From an uncultured Lachnospiraceae bacterium (lineage in GTDB: Bacteria > Bacillota > Clostridia > Lachnospirales > Lachnospiraceae), in contig CACZOS010000128.1 in assembly GCA_902782815.1 (NCBI GenBank), positions 1 to 7,491 on the forward strand: 7,491 nt of DNA, given 5' to 3'. The position numbers were made by a program, and so were the translations under genes. Positions 1 through 5,699 of this stretch are shown here, one piece after another (position 1 is the stretch's first letter; each line of letters begins with the position of its first letter). The notes beneath the pieces were generated by a model that searched no databases, had not been told where the DNA came from, and was given only the letters and a program-made list of their open reading frames with translations.

Positions 1-484
1 CAAAGGGAAGTACCTTTTCCGCATCCGGTAAAAGGATGTAATCAGGGTTATGCGCTCCTTTTTTTGCAGGGTTGATGAACGGACCTTCCATATGCATGCC
101 CAGTACCTGGGAACCGGAAAAATCAGGAGAATCACTTTCCTCCATAAGTCCGCGGATATGCTCACAGATATTTTCCAGCCTATCCCAGCCGACCGTCAGT
201 GAGGACGGCAGGAAACCGGTTACGCCGTTTTGCAGAAGACAGTGTGCCATCCTGCGAATACTGTCCCGATTGCCATCGGATACATCCATCCCGGCATATC
301 CGTGGACGTGGACGTCTATCAGCCCGGGGGAAACATAGGCACCGTCCGCATCGATCATCTCTTCCGCTTCCATTAATGCCGATTTCTCGTCTGCCAGTCC
401 GATAATCTTTTCATCATATAGCAGTGCTTTACCTTTTACTTCCCGATCCGGAAGCAATATGCGTCCATTCAGAATCGCTTTCAT
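1..484 (-). CDS. nagA: N-acetylglucosamine-6-phosphate deacetylase, N-terminal part (cut by window edge)
   Basis: Removes the acetyl group from N-acetylglucosamine-6-phosphate in the cytoplasm, giving glucosamine-6-phosphate for amino-sugar catabolism or wall recycling. I translated this frame by hand from the ATG at 484; 161 codons are visible and it is open at the left edge, against roughly 380 residues for the family. Visible marks are the amidohydrolase metal motif PGLIDVHVHG (His59 and His61), GVTGFLPSSLTV at about 87-98, and LGMHMEGPFINPAKKGAH at about 128-145, in which Glu133 is the expected metal ligand. This combination is specific to NagA rather than other amidohydrolases. The start lies one base after the stop of the upstream broken oxidoreductase gene, so it looks like the distal gene of the same transcript. 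The purine-rich GGGGAAAAG upstream is only a moderate ribosome site. No nagB is visible; it could lie further left. Confidence 0.93.
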   Translation of the reverse strand, partial: MKAILNGRILLPDREVKGKALLYDEKIIGLADEKSALMEAEEMIDADGAYVSPGLIDVHVHGYAGMDVSDGNRDSIRRMAHCLLQNGVTGFLPSSLTVGWDRLENICEHIRGLMEESDSPDFSGSQVLGMHMEGPFINPAKKGAHNPDYILLPDAEKVLPF

Positions 485-485
485 T

Positions 486-879
486 TTATAATCTTTTCCC
501 CATTTCATACGCCTCTCTCAGATATCTGCTTCGTTTTGTTATAGAAGGAGAGCCGCATCCATATCCTAAGACCATCCCCTGGTCATCAAAGTTGATGTAA
601 CGGACAAGAGTTTTATAGTGAGATACCAAAGCTTCAAATGTCCAGTCATCCGCATTCCATGCTACAGTAAGCAGTGCTGACTTCAAATGTCTGCTGTTCA
701 GGCTGCTGTTGTAAGCGCAGAATCTGTCCACCACTGTTTTCAACTGAGCGGTCATGCCATAGTAGTAAAGAGGTGTCGCAAATATGTCCCGCTTCTTCCG
801 CACCTCTCTTAAACTCGCCTGCCAGAAGGCTTGTTGAGCCATTTCTGTTCGGACTTCCCATAAGTATAGTTATCTTCAT
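486..879 (-). pseudogene. NAD(P)H-dependent FMN reductase / flavodoxin-fold protein, internally deleted and frameshifted
   Basis: The two halves of one flavodoxin-fold oxidoreductase lie in different frames. The first 32 codons (ATG at 879) give MKITILMGSPNRNGSTSLL..., with the FMN phosphate-binding loop GSPNRNGST, and end at AEEAGH (codon 32 at 784-786). The second half starts in another frame at about 788 with DIFATPLYYYGM and runs 100 residues to TAA at 486-488, including LKTVVDRFCAYNSS and DDWTFEAL. Intact relatives, as I recall them, are about 175-180 residues with a Cys-rich segment (GCxxC type) between these halves, so roughly 45 residues are missing. The first frame instead continues to a stop at 646. 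A GTG at 888 is an alternative start, but ATG at 879 begins the conserved strand. It lies directly behind the DUF4405 gene and was probably its cytosolic redox partner. The present form is unlikely to be functional. Confidence 0.87.
784..788 (-). other. Deletion junction in the oxidoreductase pseudogene
   Basis: The reading frame of the N-terminal half and that of the C-terminal half meet at GACAT (minus strand). Read in the first frame it completes Gly-His (GGA CAT); read in the second frame it is Asp-Ile (GAC ATA), which is what conserved relatives have before the FATPLYYYGM segment. The same five bases therefore fit both original contexts, as expected if a segment was lost between two GACAT copies. 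The ancestral sequence is not available here, so the repeat is inferred. Confidence 0.6.
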
Positions 880-896
880 TTTGTTCACCCACTGTC

Positions 897-1604
897 CTAT
901 CTATTGATTTCTTTATTTTTTATTTCGGTTTTCCTCCGGGAATTCATGCACAGCAATGCTCCCTGTGTCCCGCAATAAGTCCAAAATGACAGTATCAGCA
1001 TGTTCTCCAGAAATATAAGTATCCCTGCCTTATCATAATCAAGAAAGGCAAAGGGAACACGGAAAAACAGATAGCCCGGCATCCCGCTTCTTAAAAATAA
1101 AAATAACCCGATTCCTGCAATACAGCAAAAGATCACTGATAAAGCCGTCTTCATTTTTGGTTTAAGTCTCAGCCTTGCAGTCATCACCGGAATATGCATT
1201 CCCAGATGCAGCCCCATGAGCACAAATGCCCAGTGAGATATGGACAGATGCATCCTTCTTGCGAAAGAAATCTTCAACATGCCATACAGGAAAGGTACAG
1301 CATGGCCGCTCAATGACATACCACAGAGGGCTGTCAGGGCAAAAGTCAAAAGCAATGTCAGGTTTATCACTGTAGTCAGAACCCGGTAAACATTATACGT
1401 TTTTCCTGTACGCATAGATGTGAATGTTGCACCATACCATTTTCTGTTTAATATTTGATGGATGATGACCAACAATGTCATACCTATACCGATCCACTCA
1501 TGTAATACTTCACCGGTTACCTGATAAGCCATCAGACATAACAAAAGGACCGTCATACAGGCATCCACTGTTCTTTTTATCATAATGTTTTGTTTCCCCT
1601 GCAT
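897..1604 (-). CDS. DUF4405-type multi-histidine integral membrane protein (putative cytochrome-like electron carrier)
   Basis: A 235-residue membrane protein resembling DUF4405 proteins, a family I recall being linked to flavin-based extracytoplasmic electron transfer; heme binding is inferred. Hydrophobic spans are seen at about 15-31, 38-52, 75-100, 119-140, 150-172 and 195-215. Histidines sit in or near them: His35 (LHEWIG), His49 (VIIHQILNRKWY), His101 (LSGHAVPFLYG) and the cluster His119, His124, His133 and His137 (MHLSISHWAFVLMGLHLGMH), as in b-type cytochromes. The start at 1604 is chosen because GGAGG at 1613-1617 lies 8 nt upstream; Met8 (1583) is a possible alternative. It follows the flavodoxin lipoprotein gene by 22 nt and precedes the broken oxidoreductase gene by 17 nt, so all three look co-transcribed. 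An exact function cannot be assigned. Confidence 0.85.
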   Translation of the reverse strand: MQGKQNIMIKRTVDACMTVLLLCLMAYQVTGEVLHEWIGIGMTLLVIIHQILNRKWYGATFTSMRTGKTYNVYRVLTTVINLTLLLTFALTALCGMSLSGHAVPFLYGMLKISFARRMHLSISHWAFVLMGLHLGMHIPVMTARLRLKPKMKTALSVIFCCIAGIGLFLFLRSGMPGYLFFRVPFAFLDYDKAGILIFLENMLILSFWTYCGTQGALLCMNSRRKTEIKNKEINR

Positions 1605-1626
1605 CAGACCATCCTCCGTTATCTCC

Positions 1627-2298
1627 TTACCGCAGGCTCTCTATCCAGGATCTGACATCCTCCTCTGACGCGCCGGCACCAAAACGCTGTCCGTCAAGCC
1701 ATGTACCGCTTCCCGCATTATCCGCCAGATTGTGTCCGCTCCTGCCTATTCCGCTGCTGCTTGAGGTACAGAAGGGAATCATTGTAATACCATCAAAGCT
1801 GTATTTTTCCACAAAGGTGTCCATGATACGGGGTTCTTCTCCCCACCAAATCGGATAACCGATATAAACTGTTTTGTACCCGTCAAGGGATAAAGCATCA
1901 CTGCTGATCTCAGGCCTTACATCCGGGTCGTTCTGCTCCACGGTCGAACGGCTGTCAGAATCATTCCAGTTAAGATCCGCATCTGAATAGGATTCTGCCG
2001 GGATGATCTCATATATATCCGCATCCTCTACAGATGCAATCTTTTCAGCGACACCCCTGGTAGTTCCCGTTGCGGAAAAATATACAACGAGAACATCTCC
2101 ATGCGCCTGATTATTGTCTGTTTCTTCCGTGTTGTTCTCAGGAGCTTCTTCCGTGTAATTCTCTGCAGCTGCTTCCTGCACACTCTCAGTAGTTTCTGTT
2201 TGAGCAGACTCATTTGAAGCGGGGGTTTCCGTATTTCCGCATCCGGCGAGACTGAATGCCAGCAAAAATGCAGCCAGTATTGATATCTTTCTCTTCAT
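1627..2298 (-). CDS. Exported flavodoxin lipoprotein
   Basis: A 223-residue flavodoxin-fold electron carrier anchored on the outer face of the cytoplasmic membrane. It has a lipoprotein signal peptide: KRK, a hydrophobic core and lipobox LAGC with Cys20. An acidic, Thr/Glu/Asn-rich linker at about 21-66 contains an imperfect repeat (NYTEEAPENNTEET). The flavodoxin domain starts at about 69 (VLVVYFSATGTTRGVAEKI), with the FMN phosphate loop SATGTT at 75-80. GYPIWWGEEPRIMDTF at about 147-162 supplies the aromatic FMN-stacking loop, and PFCTSSSSGIG lies at about 175-185. The start at 2298 is supported by GGAGGAAG at 2306-2313. It is the second gene of the operon, 45 nt after tetR. Flavodoxins are normally cytosolic, so a secreted one next to a membrane redox protein suggests electron transfer across the membrane. 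The fold and lipoprotein nature are clear; the partner is inferred. Confidence 0.9.
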   Translation of the reverse strand: MKRKISILAAFLLAFSLAGCGNTETPASNESAQTETTESVQEAAAENYTEEAPENNTEETDNNQAHGDVLVVYFSATGTTRGVAEKIASVEDADIYEIIPAESYSDADLNWNDSDSRSTVEQNDPDVRPEISSDALSLDGYKTVYIGYPIWWGEEPRIMDTFVEKYSFDGITMIPFCTSSSSGIGRSGHNLADNAGSGTWLDGQRFGAGASEEDVRSWIESLR

Positions 2299-2343
2299 AG
2301 TCTGTCTTCCTCCATAAAATATGATTTGATGCCTCTTGTATTT

Positions 2344-2961
2344 TTATAAAAGCTTCAACAGGCATTTATTTGTTATCTCAAATACAGACTGGTAAACATA
2401 GTCCACATTTGCCTGATTCATTGCTTCCCTCTGCTTATCCGTTACCGCTGTGTAAGGATATATTCCAAACATGAATGGGAAAAAAACATATATGAACTCC
2501 TGAATCTCCTGAACCGATTTCTCCGGGCAGAACTTTGTAAGGATTCTGCATACGCTCCTCATAGATTCCCCGTAAGCTACCTTAAATGAGGTCAGTATTT
2601 CAGGTCTGCTGTTAGCCTCCATATCATAATTATTCATGGCAAGAAGTTTTAACAGTTCCTCTCTGTGTGCAATGGATGATGCAAGTTTCTCGGCTACCTG
2701 CTTCTTCGTAAGAGTTTCATTGTCCTGAAGGACAGACCCCAGCTCTTCATTCCACCGAACATACTCCCGTTCAAAGAGTGCAAGGAATATCTCCTCTTTT
2801 GTCTGGAAGTAGTTATATATAGTCGGTCTGGAAAAAGAAGTTTCCTTTCCGATCTCCTTAAGTGTAATATCTTTAAAACTCATGGTCTGATACAGTTTTT
2901 CGCAGGCATTTATAATCTCTTCTTTTCTGGCTGCGGTTCTTTCCGGTGATCCTTTTGGCAT
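2344..2961 (-). CDS. TetR/AcrR-family transcriptional regulator of the flavodoxin operon
   Basis: A 205-residue TetR-family DNA-binding protein. The N-terminal helix-turn-helix is clear: RKEEIINACEKLY, then DITLKEIGKETSFSRPTIYNYFQTKEEIF at about 31-59, with the typical recognition helix SRPTIYNYF. The C-terminal part is a helical ligand/dimer domain without recognisable ligand residues. The start is set at ATG 2961 (MPKGSPERT) because a perfect AGGAGG at 2968-2973 lies 6 nt upstream; an in-frame ATG at 2976 overlaps that ribosome site and is less likely. It is the first gene of a leftward operon, 45 nt before the flavodoxin lipoprotein gene. Its promoter carries two near-identical palindromes, so autoregulation and control of the redox genes are likely. 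The effector is unknown. Confidence 0.92.
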   Translation of the reverse strand: MPKGSPERTAARKEEIINACEKLYQTMSFKDITLKEIGKETSFSRPTIYNYFQTKEEIFLALFEREYVRWNEELGSVLQDNETLTKKQVAEKLASSIAHREELLKLLAMNNYDMEANSRPEILTSFKVAYGESMRSVCRILTKFCPEKSVQEIQEFIYVFFPFMFGIYPYTAVTDKQREAMNQANVDYVYQSVFEITNKCLLKLL

Positions 2962-2967
2962 ATAGAA

Positions 2968-2973
2968 CCTCCT
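2968..2973 (-). promoter_or_regulatory. Ribosome binding site that fixes the tetR start
   Basis: AGGAGG on the minus strand sits 6 nt before ATG 2961 and overlaps the base of the upstream in-frame ATG at 2976. It therefore argues for the shorter TetR protein. Confidence 0.85.
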
Positions 2974-2985
2974 CATACTTTATTC

Positions 2986-2998
2986 TGACTTCGTGTCA
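2986..2998. promoter_or_regulatory. Putative TetR operator O2
   Basis: TGACTTCGTGTCA is a degenerate copy of O1 in which the outer TGAC/GTCA and the GTGTCAA half are kept. It is 34 bp centre to centre from O1 and covers the predicted transcription start. Two spaced sites suggest cooperative or double-dimer binding. Confidence 0.65.
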
Positions 2999-3004
2999 AT
3001 ATAA

Positions 3005-3033
3005 ATTATAATCTTATTCTGACACTGTGTCAA
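3005..3033 (-). promoter_or_regulatory. Consensus sigma-A promoter of the tetR-flavodoxin operon
   Basis: Minus strand TTGACA (3028-3033), a 17-nt spacer and TATAAT (3005-3010): both hexamers are perfect consensus. Transcription should start near 2998. An operator palindrome covers the -35 and part of the spacer, and a second covers the predicted start site. This is the expected layout for a strong promoter held down by a repressor. Confidence 0.88.
3020..3032. promoter_or_regulatory. Putative TetR operator O1
   Basis: TGACACTGTGTCA is a perfect 6+1+6 palindrome. It lies within a longer block (3015-3033) that is repeated at 2981-2999 with 16 of 19 positions identical. It overlaps the -35 hexamer of the tetR promoter, so a bound repressor would block RNA polymerase. 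Assignment to the adjacent TetR protein rests on position. Confidence 0.72.
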
Positions 3034-3051
3034 GGTACAAAATGTAAATTA

Positions 3052-3068
3052 TTTATTACAGTAATAAA
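3052..3068. promoter_or_regulatory. 17-nt palindrome between the divergent promoters
   Basis: TTTATTAC-A-GTAATAAA is a perfect 8+1+8 palindrome. It is unrelated in sequence to the TGACAC operators and lies upstream of both divergent promoters (tetR leftward, AI-2E permease rightward). This is a plausible binding site for another regulator, but no protein can be named. It is AT-rich, so chance is possible, though 8 exact pairs is long. Confidence 0.45.
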
Positions 3069-3105
3069 ACAAGGCCTTCCCAAATAGTTAACGAATAAAA
3101 ATGGG

Positions 3106-3135
3106 TTGACACCCTGTATTCCATTCCTCTATAGT
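3106..3135 (+). promoter_or_regulatory. Promoter of the AI-2E-family permease gene
   Basis: TTGACA at 3106-3111, an 18-nt spacer and TATAGT at 3130-3135, giving a start near 3142 and a leader of about 50 nt. The -35 region reads TTGACACCCTGTA, resembling the TTGACACnnTGT core of the tetR operator. The TTCCAT (3119-3124) and ATGGAA (3137-3142) inverted arms flank the -10. Confidence 0.7.
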
Positions 3136-3191
3136 TATGGAAAGAAAAACCATTTTGGATCATTCCATGATGATACAGAAAGGGAAAGGTT

Positions 3192-4415
3192 ATGAAAAAT
3201 TTTTTTAAAAAATCATTTCGTTATGCAATGCCGCTGTTCATCGGGCTGGCACTATCCATCATATGTTTTTTCCTGATTTTCAGATTTGACGGAATCAGCA
3301 AAAGTATCAGCTCGGTCATCAACATATTGAAACCTTTTATATACGGTGGTGTGATCGCATATCTGCTTAAGACACCATTTAACTGGATTGAAAAAAAGCT
3401 TCTTAAACTGATCGGAGAAAAACATAAAGGTCTTGTTAAGGCGCTTTCTTTGATCCTGGTGATGTCGGCTGCCGTGCTGATCATTGTTCTTCTGCTGGTT
3501 CTGGTCATCCCGGCTCTCGTTGATAGTATTATTGCCATAGCCGAAGCTATTCCCGGTTTTATGGAAAATCTCGATTTATCTATTTCAAAATACACTGCGA
3601 ACAATCCGAAATTGGGTAAATATATTGACGATGCGCTGAATACAATTAAAGTAAGCGGACCGGGCTGGCTCAGAAACAATGTTCTGCCCTATCTCACCGG
3701 CGCTTTGGGGGGAGTTGTGGGAGCTTTCGGTTCGATCATCGGGCTCCTCTACAACCTCCTGATCGGGATTATTGTCTGCATTTATCTTCTCCTTGGCAAG
3801 GACACCTTCAGCCGTCAGGGTAAGATGCTGGTATATTCCGTGTTTAAAAGGGATTCTGCCGAAGTGGTACTGGATGAGATTACCTTCATAGATAAGACCT
3901 TTAAAGGCTTTTTCGGCGGAAAGATCCTGGACAGCGCGGTTGTCGGTCTGATTTGCTATTTCTTCTGTATCATAATGCATTTCACCATGGGGATGCATAA
4001 TGCAACTCTGATCTCTGTGCTTGTGGGTGTGACAAACATTATCCCGTTTTTCGGACCTTACATCGGAGCCATTCCGAGTGCACTGATCATTCTTATAGAT
4101 AAACCGATCTGCTGTCTGATCTTTATCATCTTCATTATTCTTTTGCAGTTGTTCGACGGAAACGTACTTGGTCCGATGCTGCTCTCAGAAAGTGTAGGGT
4201 TGACAGGTTTCTGGGTTCTGTTCTCTATAACGGCTTTCGGAGGATTCTTTGGCATCATCGGTATTATTGTGGGAGTCCCTCTGTTTGCGGTAATCTATGA
4301 TCTGATCCGCCGATGGGTCATGATGATGTTGAAACGACATAAGATCAGTGAATATCTGCCCGTAGAGCCTCCAACGGAAACACCGGAGACTCAGGAGGTG
4401 CAGGAAACACAGTAA
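3192..4415 (+). CDS. AI-2E-family (UPF0118) membrane permease
   Basis: A 407-residue polytopic membrane protein of the AI-2E transporter family. Members have been linked to autoinducer-2 export, Na+/H+ exchange and other solutes, so the substrate cannot be given. Hydrophobic spans lie at about 11-31, 44-60 and 84-110. A soluble helical segment follows at about 112-155, then more spans at about 160-201, 236-262, 267-330 and 333-375. Family marks include LKPFIYGGVIAYLL near the N-terminus and GVTNIIPFFGPYIGAIPSALIIL, the conserved PFxGPxxG-type region, followed by a loop and GIIGIIVGVPLFAVIYDLIRRW. The C-terminal tail is rich in Pro, Glu and Thr (PTETPETQEVQETQ). A purine-rich AGGGAAAGG ends 2 nt before the ATG, a short spacing for a ribosome site. 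It appears monocistronic, with its own promoter and a hairpin after the stop. Confidence 0.92.
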   Translation: MKNFFKKSFRYAMPLFIGLALSIICFFLIFRFDGISKSISSVINILKPFIYGGVIAYLLKTPFNWIEKKLLKLIGEKHKGLVKALSLILVMSAAVLIIVLLLVLVIPALVDSIIAIAEAIPGFMENLDLSISKYTANNPKLGKYIDDALNTIKVSGPGWLRNNVLPYLTGALGGVVGAFGSIIGLLYNLLIGIIVCIYLLLGKDTFSRQGKMLVYSVFKRDSAEVVLDEITFIDKTFKGFFGGKILDSAVVGLICYFFCIIMHFTMGMHNATLISVLVGVTNIIPFFGPYIGAIPSALIILIDKPICCLIFIIFIILLQLFDGNVLGPMLLSESVGLTGFWVLFSITAFGGFFGIIGIIVGVPLFAVIYDLIRRWVMMMLKRHKISEYLPVEPPTETPETQEVQETQ

Positions 4416-4422
4416 AGAACAT

Positions 4423-4472
4423 GAGGCTGTGAAATATGGAGTTACAGAATCTGATCCATATTTCACAGCCTC
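4423..4472. terminator. 18-bp hairpin between convergent genes (probable terminator)
   Basis: GAGGCTGTGAAATATGGA (4423-4440) is exactly complementary to 4455-4472, with a 14-nt loop. It lies 7 nt after the permease stop codon and 45 nt beyond the stop of the convergent MATE pseudogene, so it can serve both strands. The tail after the plus-strand stem is TTTAGTTTATATTT, only moderately U-rich. Position makes termination the best call; a dispersed repeat is the alternative. Confidence 0.75.
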
Positions 4473-4517
4473 TTTAGTTTATATTTCTCCAGCCTTTTAA
4501 TCCGTTCTGCGTTGAAA

Positions 4518-5556
4518 TCAGATCCTGATGGTCAGCACATTCAGGCCCAGGATGTTCTGATATCTGACATCCCCGGCAATCCTGAAGACCATACGGATAC
4601 CAATGTTTTTTACGATATCGTCTCCTTCAACAAATCCTTGTCTCTCATGGGGATCAAAGGGAACGCAGTCATCCTTAACACGCAGGATCACATCATCATC
4701 CTTGTGAACTACCCGTACATCAATGTAATGATGCTTATTGTCTTTGGTAAAACCGTGATCCACCACATTTCCCGCCATTTCCTCCAGGGAAAGACCAGCC
4801 AGGTATGCCCTTCTGGAATCGATGCCCCGCTCAAGGCAGAAATTGTGAACCTGCTCGGAAATGAGGACAACTCCTTCTCTGTTTCTGATACTCAGATCCA
4901 GACGTTGTTCGGCCGGTACACCGAAGTCCTCAGGAATAACCATAAGTTCTTCCATGTTCCGTGGAAAGCGTTTCTTTTTCAGCCACGCATAACCTATGAT
5001 CACCAGGGTTGTTACAACCCCATTCAAAACGTTAGCGATATAAACACCATTAATCCCCAAAAAAGGAATCATCAAAGCCGTAAAGCCTGCCACACAGACC
5101 ACACCGTCCAAAATACTTAAAAGATGTACCAGCCCCTGTTTACCGGATGCCTGCCCATAACAAACAAAATGCATACAGATGATACTCAAAGGCATGCAGA
5201 GGGGCAGGATGTGAAAGGCCCGGATCGTCATCATGAAAACAGTTTTGGAAGGATCGTGGAAAAACATTCCGGTGAACGGAAAGGCACAGAGGATGATCCC
5301 TGTGGAGATCAGGCACATCAGAGGAACAAACCTCTTGAACATAACCCGCATGACATCTGTCAGAGTCTGCCTGTCCTCCTCTCCTATACTGACACTGATC
5401 AGCATGCGGGACACAGCCAGCATGCCTCCCGGAATTGCTGGCAAAAAAGCTGGATACGATACCGTTCACTGCCCCCACCATGGCCAGAAGAATCTGGATC
5501 GGCAGCAGCCGGAACATGAGCTTCGTAACCATTTTTGCGTTTGCTTTCTGATTCAT
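4518..5556 (-). pseudogene. MATE-type transporter with C-terminal HATPase domain, large internal deletion and frameshift
   Basis: The N-terminal 41 codons (ATG 5556, MNQKANAKMVTKLMFRLLPI...IVSSFFASN) are the start of a MATE-family transporter. After about 5434 the continuing frame makes no sense. The conserved protein resumes in another frame at about 5435 with IPGGMLAVSRMLISVSIGEED and runs to TGA at 4518-4520. This second part holds several membrane spans, about 40-157 of its 308 residues. A GHKL/HATPase domain follows at about 195-308, with an N-box (SLEEMAGNVVDHG, 219-231) and a DDC motif (258-260), resembling serine-kinase/anti-sigma ATP-binding domains. Relatives I recall are about 580 residues, so roughly 240 are missing. 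AGGGGG at 5563-5568 is a good ribosome site. TTG 5444 or ATG 5423 could in principle start the C-terminal part. Intact relatives would couple transport to ATP binding; this copy is probably dead. Confidence 0.85.
5433..5442 (-). other. Deletion junction in the MATE/HATPase pseudogene
   Basis: On the minus strand the junction reads GCCAGCAATTCCGGG. GCCAGCAAT fits the Ala-Ser-Asn of the N-terminal frame (FFASN), and GCAATTCCGGGAGG fits the Ala-Ile-Pro-Gly-Gly of the C-terminal frame. A short shared string such as GCAATT would explain loss of the middle between direct repeats. The ancestral sequence is inferred. Confidence 0.55.
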
Positions 5557-5579
5557 ACTTAACCCCCTGCCTGTTACGG

Positions 5580-5599
5580 ACAGATTTCTCCCAATCTGT
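5580..5599 (-). other. Small hairpin in the MATE leader
   Basis: ACAGATT (5593-5599 read on minus) and AATCTGT form a 7-bp stem with the 6-nt loop GGGAGA, about 25 nt before the start codon. The purine-rich loop could compete with the true ribosome site, but no regulatory role is shown. Confidence 0.3.
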
Positions 5600-5622
5600 A
5601 GGTTGTTGATTTTTATACCGCT

Positions 5623-5628
5623 ATTATA
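5623..5628 (-). promoter_or_regulatory. Possible -10 element for the MATE gene
   Basis: TATAAT on the minus strand, with no good -35 hexamer 16-18 nt upstream (TATACT at 5646-5651). The spacer holds the palindrome AACCCGGGTT (5629-5638). A weak -35 plus a spacer palindrome would suit a regulated promoter, but this is only suggestive. Confidence 0.4.
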
Positions 5629-5660
5629 AACCCGGGTTCCGGATTAGTATACATAAAAAG

Positions 5661-5693
5661 AACCATCATGGTTTAAAATAAACCATGATGGTT
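5661..5693 (-). terminator. 15-bp hairpin made of two self-palindromes; likely terminator of the CMD/cyclophilin operon
   Basis: The arms 5661-5675 and 5679-5693 are exactly complementary, with a 3-nt loop. On the minus strand the stem is followed directly by CTTTTTAT, giving an intrinsic terminator 7 nt after the stop of the 10-codon stub. Each arm also contains its own 13-nt palindrome, AACCATCATGGTT (5661-5673) and AACCATGATGGTT (5681-5693), centred 20 bp apart. The element could therefore also be a double operator upstream of the MATE gene. Confidence 0.7.
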
Positions 5694-5699
5694 ATCTGA

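Noticed and set aside
72..405. Plus-strand open frames over the nagA region
   Set aside because: They are antisense to a clear NagA frame with conserved metal-binding motifs and have no ribosome site or recognisable domains.
646..879. A short intact oxidoreductase-like protein from the first frame alone
   Set aside because: After residue 32 the sequence departs from the family, and the conserved remainder continues in another frame, so a broken gene explains it better.
2106..2160. Possible tandem repeat in DNA coding for the lipoprotein linker
   Set aside because: The repeated TTCTTCCGTGT units reflect the Thr-Glu-Glu repeats of a low-complexity linker; too few copies to call a repeat array.
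3221..3998. Long minus-strand open frames inside the permease gene
   Set aside because: They are shadows of the AI-2E-family coding sequence and show low-complexity, unconserved residues.
4467..4520. Coding-like short stretch after the MATE stop (FNAERIKRLEKYKLKRL in a shifted frame)
   Set aside because: It is basic and helical but has no start or ribosome site of its own, and it runs into the terminator stem; probably chance.
4512..5562. Plus-strand open frames opposite the MATE/HATPase gene
   Set aside because: The minus strand encodes recognisable MATE and HATPase motifs; the plus frames resemble no family I know.
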